The notes under the pieces: model-generated
The model's database searches: none
What the model saw: the letters and a program-made list of their open reading frames with translations, nothing else
What the model was told of the DNA's origin: nothing
From: Shewanella abyssi
GTDB lineage: Bacteria; Pseudomonadota; Gammaproteobacteria; Enterobacterales; Shewanellaceae
DNA length: 43,035 nucleotides
Direction of reading: 5' to 3'
NCBI RefSeq assembly: GCF_023284025.1
Contig: NZ_JAKIKR010000045.1
Location: 1-43,035, forward strand
Program-made: the position numbers and the translations under genes
Part shown: positions 8,578-14,944 of the stretch, piece after piece
Layout: every line of letters begins with the position of its first letter
Position numbering within the stretch: position 1 is the stretch's first letter

Positions 8578-10263
8578 TCACATCTCTAAATCAAGCGTGC
8601 GGCTTAACCGCTGCGCGTATAATTGGCGCCGCTTAACACTTTTATTAGCATACAAGTTTTGATCTGCATTACGCAGCCATTCATGATTATTCAATACTTC
8701 GGTATTTAAGCAGCGACCAACATGAAGGCTTGCATCAGTGAAGCCTTCTTGACTAAATTGAGCTTCTATCTGGGTTGTTGCCAGCTCTAACTCTACGATA
8801 TCGTCTTTATCAATAAAGAGCACAAAATCGTTGACCCCGACTCGGAATATGCTTTTCTGACTCCGTTTGTTAATCAGCCTATCTAATTGCTTAGCCACAA
8901 AACAAATTAGCTTATCGCCCTCTCCAAGGCCCATTTTTTTGTTTACCTGGGACAAGCCCTCTATCGTGATCAGCACTAGATAGCACTCAGAGTTGGCGGT
9001 TGGTCCAATGGGCTGCTCTTGACGCATAAACTCATCAAAGGCAAAACGGTTAGCCGTTGTTGTTAGTACATCGACACGGGCATTTTTCCATGCGATATCC
9101 AGCGTTTCGATATAACGCTCTTTTTCATCTGACAACATGCGAATTTTATTTGCCAGTGCTAGTGATAACAGCAAAGCATCGGCTGTGCCGCCGATCAACG
9201 TCGCTAACTCTGCATTATCAAAAAAGTCTGGTGTTAATCCCATATTTCCTGGGAGGATTAATACCGCAGGGAGCAGCAAACAGGTGAATGCGACGATAAA
9301 GTATCGCGCCGGATAAAAACCTTTTAATAGGCATACATTACCGCAGGTAATCGCTAACGCGATCCAAAGCACAATTAAGATAGAGGCAATGATGGCAGTG
9401 TATGAAATCAAATAAATACTGGCTGGCAATGCAATAATACATGCCCACATTAGATACTTACTCAATTGCCATAATTTGGGCGACAGTTCAGGTAATTGCA
9501 AGAAATGTTTATAAAAAAGAATATTAAAAATGGGTAAACCGATAAAAAACAGATGGTGCAATTGCAAGCTATGAAAACCTAAAAGGTGTGCAGGAATATG
9601 AAATGTTAACGCCCAACCTATAGCGTAAGTTAAAACATAAAATCCATAATATAGAAAAGCTTTGTCTTTTATCGATGCGTAGATAAGTAGATTATAAAAA
9701 GCAATTGAGGCGAGTGCGCCCAAACACAGCACCACCAACATGGCACTTAAGTCAGATGAAAGATGATGTTGCTCGTAGGATTGGACTTGTAATTTAGGCT
9801 GCGAAGAGTAATAACGACTGTTTATTCGAGTCACTAACCAGTAGTTAGTGTGCTTTTTAAGCTCAACTTTTCGTGCATAGTCGAACAGGAACTCATAAGG
9901 CGCATAATAACCGCTGTGGAAATACTGTTTTGAACCGTCTTCGCCAATGATCCAATAGTCAACAGACTCAATAATGGCATTTTTAACATTAACACTCCAT
10001 CGCCCTTCATCTGAAGAGATAACAAAAGCACTCGCCATCCAGTAATCTCCACCCGCCAATGAGACTTTACTCCGCTGTGGATGCGATTTTATCCAAGGCA
10101 TAATGGCCATAAAGTCTTGGGGAAAGCTTTCATCTGCTGAAGCTTCAAAAAGAAACGTTTGATCCAAAATGGCACTTGCATGAACCCTTTCATTGCAGCC
10201 AAAGATAGATAATATAAACAAAGTGATTGTTATTATTTTTACGTGCATGGGAGATAAATCCAT
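8578..10263 (-). CDS. 7TM-DISM sensor with degenerate GGDEF domain
   Basis: 561 residues: N-terminal signal segment, extracytoplasmic DISMED2-type sensing domain (about 30-170), seven hydrophobic helices (about 175-375), and a C-terminal GGDEF-like domain. In an active cyclase the signature is GG(D/E)EF. Here the aligned segment reads RVGVNDFVLF (Gly-Val-Asn-Asp-Phe at about 476-480). The metal/substrate region LTGLxNR is LTTTANR, and the D-x-D-F-K region is ITIEGLSQVNK. Cyclase activity is therefore unlikely; it may bind GTP or c-di-GMP or act through partners. ATG 10248 is an alternative start. The downstream gene is convergent with no clear terminator between them. Confidence 0.87.
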   Translation of the reverse strand: MDLSPMHVKIITITLFILSIFGCNERVHASAILDQTFLFEASADESFPQDFMAIMPWIKSHPQRSKVSLAGGDYWMASAFVISSDEGRWSVNVKNAIIESVDYWIIGEDGSKQYFHSGYYAPYEFLFDYARKVELKKHTNYWLVTRINSRYYSSQPKLQVQSYEQHHLSSDLSAMLVVLCLGALASIAFYNLLIYASIKDKAFLYYGFYVLTYAIGWALTFHIPAHLLGFHSLQLHHLFFIGLPIFNILFYKHFLQLPELSPKLWQLSKYLMWACIIALPASIYLISYTAIIASILIVLWIALAITCGNVCLLKGFYPARYFIVAFTCLLLPAVLILPGNMGLTPDFFDNAELATLIGGTADALLLSLALANKIRMLSDEKERYIETLDIAWKNARVDVLTTTANRFAFDEFMRQEQPIGPTANSECYLVLITIEGLSQVNKKMGLGEGDKLICFVAKQLDRLINKRSQKSIFRVGVNDFVLFIDKDDIVELELATTQIEAQFSQEGFTDASLHVGRCLNTEVLNNHEWLRNADQNLYANKSVKRRQLYAQRLSRTLDLEM

Positions 10264-10410
10264 TTCTTAAAGCCACATAGAATCAAAATCAACGTGACAA
10301 AACTCACGTATTCGACAATATTTTGACTTAAGTCTACATGAAGCATGAGGTTATCAAAAACTTAAAACGCACTTTGTTATCGCGAGGATGTTCTTTAGAG
10401 GATGGGGAGT

Positions 10411-10465
10411 AAAAAAAGATATGCAGCCAATCGCTGGCATTACAAGCGCATGATGGGCTGCATAT
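10411..10465 (-). terminator. Terminator of the YfaZ-like gene
   Basis: Read on the minus strand, ATATGCAGCC pairs with GGCTGCATAT across a long internal loop and is followed by C and seven T. It lies 28-80 bases after the stop codon of the barrel gene. Confidence 0.7.
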
Positions 10466-10492
10466 AGCTGCACAAATTAAGTTACAACAAGG

Positions 10493-11032
10493 CTAGAATG
10501 TTGCTCTGCCACCTAAATAGAAGCCAGATTCAAATGTTGTATTTGCTGCATCATCGTACTGTATGCGTATATTCCTATAGCCGACAAATAGCGCAATGGC
10601 AGGATTAAGCTGATATTGGACTTTGCCATCAACTTCCCATGAACCATCGATATCACCAAATGATAGAACTGATGGCGAGTAATAACCCGAACCGTGAACC
10701 GAAATATTCGATCCTAAATGCACTGCATAGCGTCCACCGATAGCGACATAATTACCATTTTGGCTTTTGTTAGACCATAGCTGAGAAAACTTTGCACCAA
10801 TCTCAATATGGTGTATTCCCGCATCATGGGCGACATGCATCGCACCCGATAGCATCTGCCCGCCTTTATCTGAATAGATGTATTGTGCAGATGCATTAAC
10901 ATCTTTATTCAGGTCAACCTGTAGCTCGGTTGAAAAGGTGTCATCATTTAACCCTAGGCTTAAATCTGTCGCCTGCGCTGAAACACTGACCAAACACAGC
11001 GAAACCGCCCCCACTAAAGCTTTAATTTTCAT
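10493..11032 (-). CDS. YfaZ-like outer-membrane beta-barrel protein
   Basis: 179 residues with a signal peptide (about 1-21, ending SAQA) and mature start TDLSLGLND. Alternating polar/hydrophobic strands and a C-terminal aromatic residue (GGRATF) fit a small outer-membrane barrel. The pattern ADLSLGLNDDTFSTELQ resembles the YfaZ family. The function of that family is not known. It is a single gene with GGGACG upstream of the ATG. The start region (GATGAATGAAAA) could pair with the small RNAs described at 13212-14938. Confidence 0.75.
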   Translation of the reverse strand: MKIKALVGAVSLCLVSVSAQATDLSLGLNDDTFSTELQVDLNKDVNASAQYIYSDKGGQMLSGAMHVAHDAGIHHIEIGAKFSQLWSNKSQNGNYVAIGGRYAVHLGSNISVHGSGYYSPSVLSFGDIDGSWEVDGKVQYQLNPAIALFVGYRNIRIQYDDAANTTFESGFYLGGRATF

Positions 11033-11451
11033 TCATCGTCCCGACACATCGTTTTATTTGCGAGGAGCATACACAAAACTCATCTCGATTTTTATCTAAA
11101 CCGTTGTGCTCAGTTCGCATTTCAATAAAGTTCAACCTAAAGCCAACCAAGGGCCAATAACAGCAACATTAACGCCACATAGGTATCAGTGGGTAGCCAT
11201 AGAAAAACTGACATTGAATAATGCAAATGCTTGATTTAAATATCAAGTATAAATAACAGAATACTTTATGAGTAAAGCGATTCCCCTAGAGCGACAATCT
11301 TACCTTTTCTCCCTTATACTTATCGCACGGTATTGGTCGGCAAAGCCCGTTTTCATCTGGTCTACAGGCTTTGGTATACCTGATTTAAACATTACTAAAA
11401 AAATTATCACAACTATAATATCTATCCTAAGTGATATGATTTGGAGCAAGT
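11033..11451. other. Intergenic region between divergent envelope genes
   Basis: 419 bases between the YfaZ-like gene (minus) and the DUF4382 lipoprotein gene (plus). A TATAAT at 11414 could serve the lipoprotein gene. CTTGAT-N6-ATCAAG (11230-11247) is a short inverted repeat that could be an operator. I see no convincing gene. Confidence 0.5.
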
Positions 11452-12528
11452 ATGAAACAGGTAAAACTCACAACGTTAAGTATCGCTATCACTGCAGGCA
11501 TAATACTATCAGGCTGTGGTTCTGATTCAGATCCATCACCAGAGATTGAATTTGGTAAGTTTACTCTCGGCGTCTCAGATAACCCTGCCGATGCAAACAT
11601 TGTTAATATCGCTTTTAAGCAAGTGGTATTGAAGAATAGCGAAGGCTCTATTTCCTTCGACGTTGCGGTCGGTGAAGATGGTTTACAACACGTCGACTTG
11701 CTAAGCGTGCAAGGGCAAGATGTAGCAACACTGGTCAGTGGCCAGTCTGTCGTTGTTGGTGAGTACCAAATGTGTATCTATATGCAAAATAACGAGATCT
11801 CAGATACCGATAGCTCATATGTTCTTTCTGGTGCAACTAAAGACGATAATGGCGAATACGTTGGTGGTGTTGTCGAAGGGTTAGTGACAAACAGTAACGG
11901 TTCATGCGGTGGTGTTGGAGCAGATGAAGACAATACTGGCCGGCTGTTTTTCAATAAAGCCTTTACAATTGCGGCAGGTAACAACGCATTTGTGGCTGAA
12001 TTCAATTTATCCCAAGGCCTTCAAGGACCTCATGGCAATAAGGAGTATTGGACGCTAAAACCAACTTCTGTTCAATTGGTCAATAGCGCCGACGTTGGCG
12101 CAATCGCAGGGCAGATAAGCCCTGAAACCATGATTAATTGCGAAACGAATGCGGGTGGTTCAGATTTTTCTCCTGCAGTGTACCTCTACCCAAGCGCTAC
12201 AGCATTAGAGGATATGGCTGACTTTAGAACCGCTGCAAATGTACTCACTCAAGTTGCCCCAATAACTTCCGCTAGAGTTAACCCTATTGAAGACAGTGAA
12301 GGGAACACTTTAGGTTATGATTATGAGTTCGGTTTTGTCGTTGCCGACACCTATAGCTTAGGTTATACCTGCCTTGCACAAAATGATGATCCTGAAGCAG
12401 CAAATATTCGTGATCCTCAGGATGGAACTGCTGCATTTTTCATCGATTCCGCCGAGCAGGAGGTTGCTGTTGCCGTTGATGAAACCACAACACGCCATTT
12501 CCCTGAGTCATTCTTGCCAGGGGAGTAG
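11452..12528 (+). CDS. DUF4382 domain lipoprotein
   Basis: 358 residues. The N-terminal signal ends in a clear lipobox LSGC (Cys22), so the protein is lipidated. Then comes GKFTLGVSDNPADANIVNIAFKQVVL, the typical opening of DUF4382 domains (beta-sandwich, often in repeat or adhesin-like surface proteins). The remainder is acidic and rich in Asp/Glu/Asn, without a further membrane segment. Its role is unknown. GGAG lies 8 bases before the ATG. A strong terminator follows. Confidence 0.85.
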   Translation: MKQVKLTTLSIAITAGIILSGCGSDSDPSPEIEFGKFTLGVSDNPADANIVNIAFKQVVLKNSEGSISFDVAVGEDGLQHVDLLSVQGQDVATLVSGQSVVVGEYQMCIYMQNNEISDTDSSYVLSGATKDDNGEYVGGVVEGLVTNSNGSCGGVGADEDNTGRLFFNKAFTIAAGNNAFVAEFNLSQGLQGPHGNKEYWTLKPTSVQLVNSADVGAIAGQISPETMINCETNAGGSDFSPAVYLYPSATALEDMADFRTAANVLTQVAPITSARVNPIEDSEGNTLGYDYEFGFVVADTYSLGYTCLAQNDDPEAANIRDPQDGTAAFFIDSAEQEVAVAVDETTTRHFPESFLPGE

Positions 12529-12560
12529 TAGGGTAAGCAGGATTTAGCATCACTGCGCGG

Positions 12561-12594
12561 AAAAAAGGTACTATTTAGTTAGTGCCTTTTTTTT
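12561..12594 (+). terminator. Rho-independent terminator of the lipoprotein gene
   Basis: AAAAGGTACTA / TAGTGCCTTTT stem with one G-U pair, a 6-base loop and eight T. It lies 32 bases after the DUF4382 stop codon. Confidence 0.85.
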
Positions 12595-12628
12595 CATCTA
12601 AATATATCAGCAGAATAAGGAGCACACT

Positions 12629-13111
12629 ATGTCATCTTCAATTTACGATTTTTCGGTAACAAATATTCAGGGGCTGGAGGTATCGCTCGAAGACTACAAG
12701 GGAAAAGTGGTTTTAATCGTGAATACCGCGAGCGAATGTGGCTTTACTCCGCAGTACAAGGAACTCGAACAGCTATACAAGAAGTACCAATCACAAGGCT
12801 TAGCTATTCTCGGGTTCCCCTGCAATCAGTTTGGCGCGCAAGAGAAAGGAAGTAGTGAGGAGATCAGTTTGTTCTGCGAACTCAATTTTGGGGTCAGCTT
12901 CCCCTTATTTGAAAAAATAGAGGTCAATGGCGAGAATACAATCCCTTTATATCGTCACTTAAAATCTGCAGCAAAAGGCCTATTAGGTTCAGAGCGGATA
13001 AAGTGGAATTTCACAAAGTTCCTCATTAACAAGCAGGGTAAAGTTGAACATCGCTTTGCTTCGACGACGAAACCAATGGCTATTGAAAAAAACATCTTAG
13101 AGTTACTGTAA
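12629..13111 (+). CDS. Glutathione peroxidase family protein (BtuE type)
   Basis: 160 residues, thioredoxin fold, the usual size. The peroxidatic residue is Cys37 in NTASECGFT (cysteine, not selenocysteine). Gln67 in GFPCNQFG and the tryptophan of KWNFTKFL complete the catalytic set. Cys65 and Cys83 are further cysteines; Cys83 is a candidate resolving cysteine, as in thioredoxin-dependent members. It reduces hydrogen peroxide and organic hydroperoxides in the cytosol. AGGAG lies 9 bases before the ATG. The sRNA-like array begins 70 bases after its stop. Confidence 0.95.
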   Translation: MSSSIYDFSVTNIQGLEVSLEDYKGKVVLIVNTASECGFTPQYKELEQLYKKYQSQGLAILGFPCNQFGAQEKGSSEEISLFCELNFGVSFPLFEKIEVNGENTIPLYRHLKSAAKGLLGSERIKWNFTKFLINKQGKVEHRFASTTKPMAIEKNILELL

Positions 13112-13180
13112 ATTAAAAACCATAAAAACAACAACTTACGCTTGAAGGTCAAAATAAATAAAATTTACTGTCTATTTTTT

Positions 13181-13207
13181 GAACTTTAATGGAACGCCAC
13201 CCTCTAA
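13181..13207 (+). promoter_or_regulatory. Sigma-E-type promoter, module 0
   Basis: GAACTT (13181-13186), a 16-base spacer, then TCTAA (13203-13207). This matches the RpoE/ECF pattern GGAACTT-N15/16-TCnnA. Module 0 is diverged in sequence from the later modules but keeps the same promoter layout. Confidence 0.65.
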
Positions 13208-13211
13208 CTTT

Positions 13212-13322
13212 ACGAGCATTTAATTTGTTTTTCATGTTCATCATTCTCCCTGGGACTTCTAGCGCGGTCCCCTTGATCTCTAAGTAGGTCAGTCAGGCAA
13301 CCCATTGGGTTGCCCTTTTTTT
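13212..13322 (+). ncRNA. Predicted small RNA, module 0 (about 110 nt)
   Basis: It runs from the predicted start, 5-8 bases after the -10 element, to the end of the T-run. It contains TTTTCATGTTCATCATT, shared in part with modules 1-4 (TTTCATTGTTCATCATCATT), followed by a CTCCC segment. ATGTTCATCATT (13234-13245) can pair with 12 consecutive bases at the porin start codon at 22188-22199 (one G-U). An open frame from ATG 13190 to a TAG at 13287 encodes a 32-residue peptide beginning MERHPLT, but its ATG lies upstream of the predicted RNA start and has no ribosome site. A small RNA is the better reading. Confidence 0.6.
13296..13322 (+). terminator. Terminator of module 0
   Basis: GGCAACCC-ATT-GGGTTGCC followed by C and seven T. 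It has the same stem sequence as the terminators of modules 1-4. Confidence 0.9.
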
Positions 13323-13393
13323 ATCTAAAATCATCAAAAACAATCAATTTCAATGGAAAACACCAAAAGCAGCAAAAAAAATGAGCTTTGTTG

Positions 13394-13421
13394 GGAACTA
13401 AATTGAAATAGCGCACTCTGA
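13394..13421 (+). promoter_or_regulatory. Sigma-E-type promoter, module 1
   Basis: GGAACTA (13394-13400), a 16-base spacer, TCTGA (13417-13421). The spacing equals that of classical sigma-E promoters such as rpoH P3. An overlapping sigma-70 reading (TTGAAA-N16-TATGAA) is possible. Confidence 0.65.
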
Positions 13422-13425
13422 CTAT

Positions 13426-13641
13426 ATGAACCGATTCTGGTTAAGTGAATTTCATCGTTGGCTTAACACCTATTCTCTTTGCTCATCACTCTGAGTCTAT
13501 AGTTTCATTGTTCATCATCATTCCCTTGGACACTCCTGTTGAGGTTTGTCATTGGAGTTAACCGCTACGCTAGCGCACTAGCCTGTTTAACTCTAAGAAG
13601 CTTAATTTTTATGGCAACCTATTTGGGTTGCCATTTTTTTT
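13426..13641 (+). ncRNA. Predicted small RNA, module 1 (about 215 nt)
   Basis: Predicted from the promoter to the T-run at 13641. It contains GTTCATCAT (13510-13518), complementary to the porin start, and a stem GGAGTTAA / TTAACTC(C) around CGCTAGCG (about 13554-13593). The 5' end can also fold by AACC-N6-GGTT and GTTAAG/CTTAAC. A frame from ATG 13426 gives only a 22-residue peptide here because CTC TGA replaces the CTT AGA of the other copies. No ribosome site precedes it. Confidence 0.6.
13613..13641 (+). terminator. Terminator of module 1
   Basis: GGCAACC-N6-GGTTGCC followed by A and eight T. Confidence 0.92.
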
Positions 13642-13650
13642 AGCTGCAGA

Positions 13651-13797
13651 TTATCGATATTCTAAGCCTTTCGATTTTCCCTCCATAACCACGGAATACG
13701 CCGCGCTATAAATGGCGAATAAAAACAGACTTATAAACGAAAATAGATCCGCATCGCGATAATAACCCACTCCCAGCACCATAAGTACAACTGACAT
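13651..13797 (-). CDS. Possible small membrane protein between modules 1 and 2
   Basis: ATG to TAA on the minus strand encodes 48 residues: MSVVLMVLGV, then GYYRDADLFS, then a hydrophobic helix FISLFLFAIYSAAYSVV and a polar tail ending KGLEYR. The other two spacers encode the same frame with both synonymous and amino-acid changes. No clear Shine-Dalgarno site precedes it and I know no family. It may be a real small membrane protein, or a fragment of a gene duplicated along with the array. Confidence 0.35.
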   Translation of the reverse strand: MSVVLMVLGVGYYRDADLFSFISLFLFAIYSAAYSVVMEGKSKGLEYR

Positions 13798-13833
13798 AAA
13801 CTCAAATAAACTTAGATAAAATGACCTTTGCTG

Positions 13834-13861
13834 GGAACTAAATTGAAATAGCGCACTCTGA
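13834..13861 (+). promoter_or_regulatory. Sigma-E-type promoter, module 2
   Basis: GGAACTA (13834-13840), 16-base spacer, TCTGA (13857-13861), identical to module 1. Confidence 0.65.
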
Positions 13862-13865
13862 CTAT

Positions 13866-14082
13866 ATGAACCGATTCTGGTTAAGTGAATTTCACAGTTG
13901 GCTTAACACTTATTCTCCTTGCTCATCACTTAGAGTCTATAGTTTCATTGTTCATCATCATTCCCTTGGACACTCCTGTTGAGGTTTGTCATTGGAGTTA
14001 ACCGCTACGCTAGCGCACTAGCCTGTTTAACTCCTAAGAAGCTTAATCTTTATGGCAACCTATTTGGGTTGCCATTTTTTTT
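13866..14082 (+). ncRNA. Predicted small RNA, module 2 (about 217 nt)
   Basis: Near-identical to module 1. It differs by CACAGT for CATCGT near its position 30 and CTTAGA for CTCTGA. The internal stem is GGAGTTAA/TTAACTCC with full pairing. It keeps the GTTCATCATCATTCCC segment. The frame from ATG 13866 gives 38 residues (MNRFWLSEFH... ending LGHSC), without a ribosome site. Confidence 0.6.
14054..14082 (+). terminator. Terminator of module 2
   Basis: GGCAACC-N6-GGTTGCC followed by A and eight T. Confidence 0.92.
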
Positions 14083-14091
14083 AGCTGCAGA

Positions 14092-14238
14092 TTATCGATA
14101 TTCTAAGCCTTTCGATTCCCCCTCCATAACCACGGAATACGCCGCGCTATAAATGGCGAATAAAAACAGACTTATAAACGAAAATAAATCCGCATCACGA
14201 TAATAACCATCTCCCTGCGCCATAAGAACAACTGACAT
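14092..14238 (-). CDS. Possible small membrane protein between modules 2 and 3
   Basis: 48 residues in the same frame as the ORF at 13651-13797. Residues 7-10 read AQGD instead of VLGV, and one Lys in the tail is Glu. At least three differences are synonymous (GTA/GTT, CGC/CGT, CTA/TTA). The hydrophobic helix is unchanged. No ribosome site is visible. Confidence 0.35.
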   Translation of the reverse strand: MSVVLMAQGDGYYRDADLFSFISLFLFAIYSAAYSVVMEGESKGLEYR

Positions 14239-14274
14239 AAAATTAAATCAATTCGAATAAAATGACCTTTGTTG

Positions 14275-14302
14275 GGAACTAAATTGAAATAGCGCACTCT
14301 GA
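14275..14302 (+). promoter_or_regulatory. Sigma-E-type promoter, module 3
   Basis: GGAACTA (14275-14281), 16-base spacer, TCTGA (14298-14302). Confidence 0.65.
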
Positions 14303-14306
14303 CTAT

Positions 14307-14523
14307 ATGAACCGATTCTGGTTAAGTGAATTTCATCGTTGGCTTAACACCTATTCTCTTTGCTCATCACTTAGAGTCTATAGTTTCATTGTTCATCATC
14401 ATTCCCTTGGACACTCCTGTTGAGGTTTGTCATTGGAGTTAACCGCTACGCTAGCGCACTAGCCTGTTTAACTCCTAAGAAGCTTAATCTTTATGGCAAC
14501 CTATTTGGGTTGCCATTTTTTTT
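14307..14523 (+). ncRNA. Predicted small RNA, module 3 (about 217 nt)
   Basis: Nearly identical to module 1, with CTTAGA in place of CTCTGA (38-residue frame), a fully paired GGAGTTAA/TTAACTCC stem and the GTTCATCATCATTCCC segment. It ends in the common terminator. Confidence 0.6.
14495..14523 (+). terminator. Terminator of module 3
   Basis: GGCAACC-N6-GGTTGCC followed by A and eight T. Confidence 0.92.
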
Positions 14524-14532
14524 AGCTGCAGA

Positions 14533-14646
14533 TTATCGATGTTCTAAGCCTTTCGATTTCCTCTCTATAACCACGGAATACGCCGCGCTATAAATGGCGA
14601 ATAAAAACAGACTTATAAACGAAGGTACAATAAAAATGGATGACAT
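14533..14646 (-). CDS. Shortened small membrane ORF between modules 3 and 4
   Basis: 37 residues: MSSIFIVPS, then the common helix FISLFLFAIYSAAYSVV and a tail ending KGLEHR. The N-terminal part differs because the spacer is shorter here, yet the frame stays open from ATG to TAA. There is no ribosome site. It could be a decaying copy. Confidence 0.3.
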   Translation of the reverse strand: MSSIFIVPSFISLFLFAIYSAAYSVVIERKSKGLEHR

Positions 14647-14689
14647 AAAAAATAAATTTAAATAAACTTAGATAAAACGACCTTTGTTG

Positions 14690-14717
14690 GGAACTAAATT
14701 GAAATAGCGCACTCTGA
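14690..14717 (+). promoter_or_regulatory. Sigma-E-type promoter, module 4
   Basis: GGAACTA (14690-14696), 16-base spacer, TCTGA (14713-14717). Confidence 0.65.
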
Positions 14718-14721
14718 CTAT

Positions 14722-14938
14722 ATGAACCGATTCTGGTTAAGTGAATTTCATCGTTGGCTTAACACCTATTCTCTTTGCTCATCACTTAGAGTCTATAGTT
14801 TCATTGTTCATCATCATTCCCTTGGACACTCCTGTTGAGGTTTGTCATTGGAGTTAACCGCTACGCTAGCGCACTAGCCTGTTTAACCCCTAAGAAGCTT
14901 AATTTTTATGGCAACCTATTTGGGTTGCCATTTTTTTT
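14722..14938 (+). ncRNA. Predicted small RNA, module 4 (about 217 nt)
   Basis: Nearly identical to module 3. The 3' arm of the internal stem reads TTAACCCC rather than TTAACTCC, which weakens one pair. It keeps the GTTCATCATCATTCCC segment. Its terminator abuts the 3' end of the M1 peptidase gene, so transcripts from the two strands converge. Confidence 0.6.
14910..14938 (+). terminator. Terminator of module 4
   Basis: GGCAACC-N6-GGTTGCC followed by A and eight T. On the minus strand the hairpin is followed by ATAAAAATT, so it is not a good terminator for the peptidase gene. Confidence 0.92.
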
Positions 14939-14944
14939 ACCTGC

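Larger units (their letters stand above)
13394..14944. repeat. Four-copy tandem repeat of about 440 bp
   Basis: The anchor ATGAACCGATTCTGG starts at 13426, 13866, 14307 and 14722, giving periods of 440, 441 and 415 bp. Each period holds promoter, roughly 217-base transcribed module, terminator, and (between copies) a spacer with a minus-strand ORF. The transcribed part is nearly identical between copies while spacers differ more. The last spacer lacks about 26 bases. The last terminator ends 6 bases before the stop codon of the M1 peptidase gene. Confidence 0.95.

Noticed and set aside
11268..11525. 85-residue ORF upstream of the DUF4382 lipoprotein
   Set aside because: It overlaps the true lipoprotein start in another frame, lacks a ribosome site and has an irregular composition.
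13190..13288. 32-residue peptide gene in module 0 (MERHPLT...)
   Set aside because: Its ATG lies between the -35 and -10 elements of the predicted promoter, with no ribosome site; not conserved in the other modules.
13554..13593. Integron attC site (GTTAACC ... GTTTAAC around a palindrome)
   Set aside because: The core-site resemblance is loose, there is no cassette ORF between copies on the plus strand and no integrase. A transcript stem explains it better.
13394..14944. CRISPR array
   Set aside because: The repeat unit is about 440 bp with its own promoter and terminator; there are no 25-40 bp repeats with unique spacers and no cas genes.
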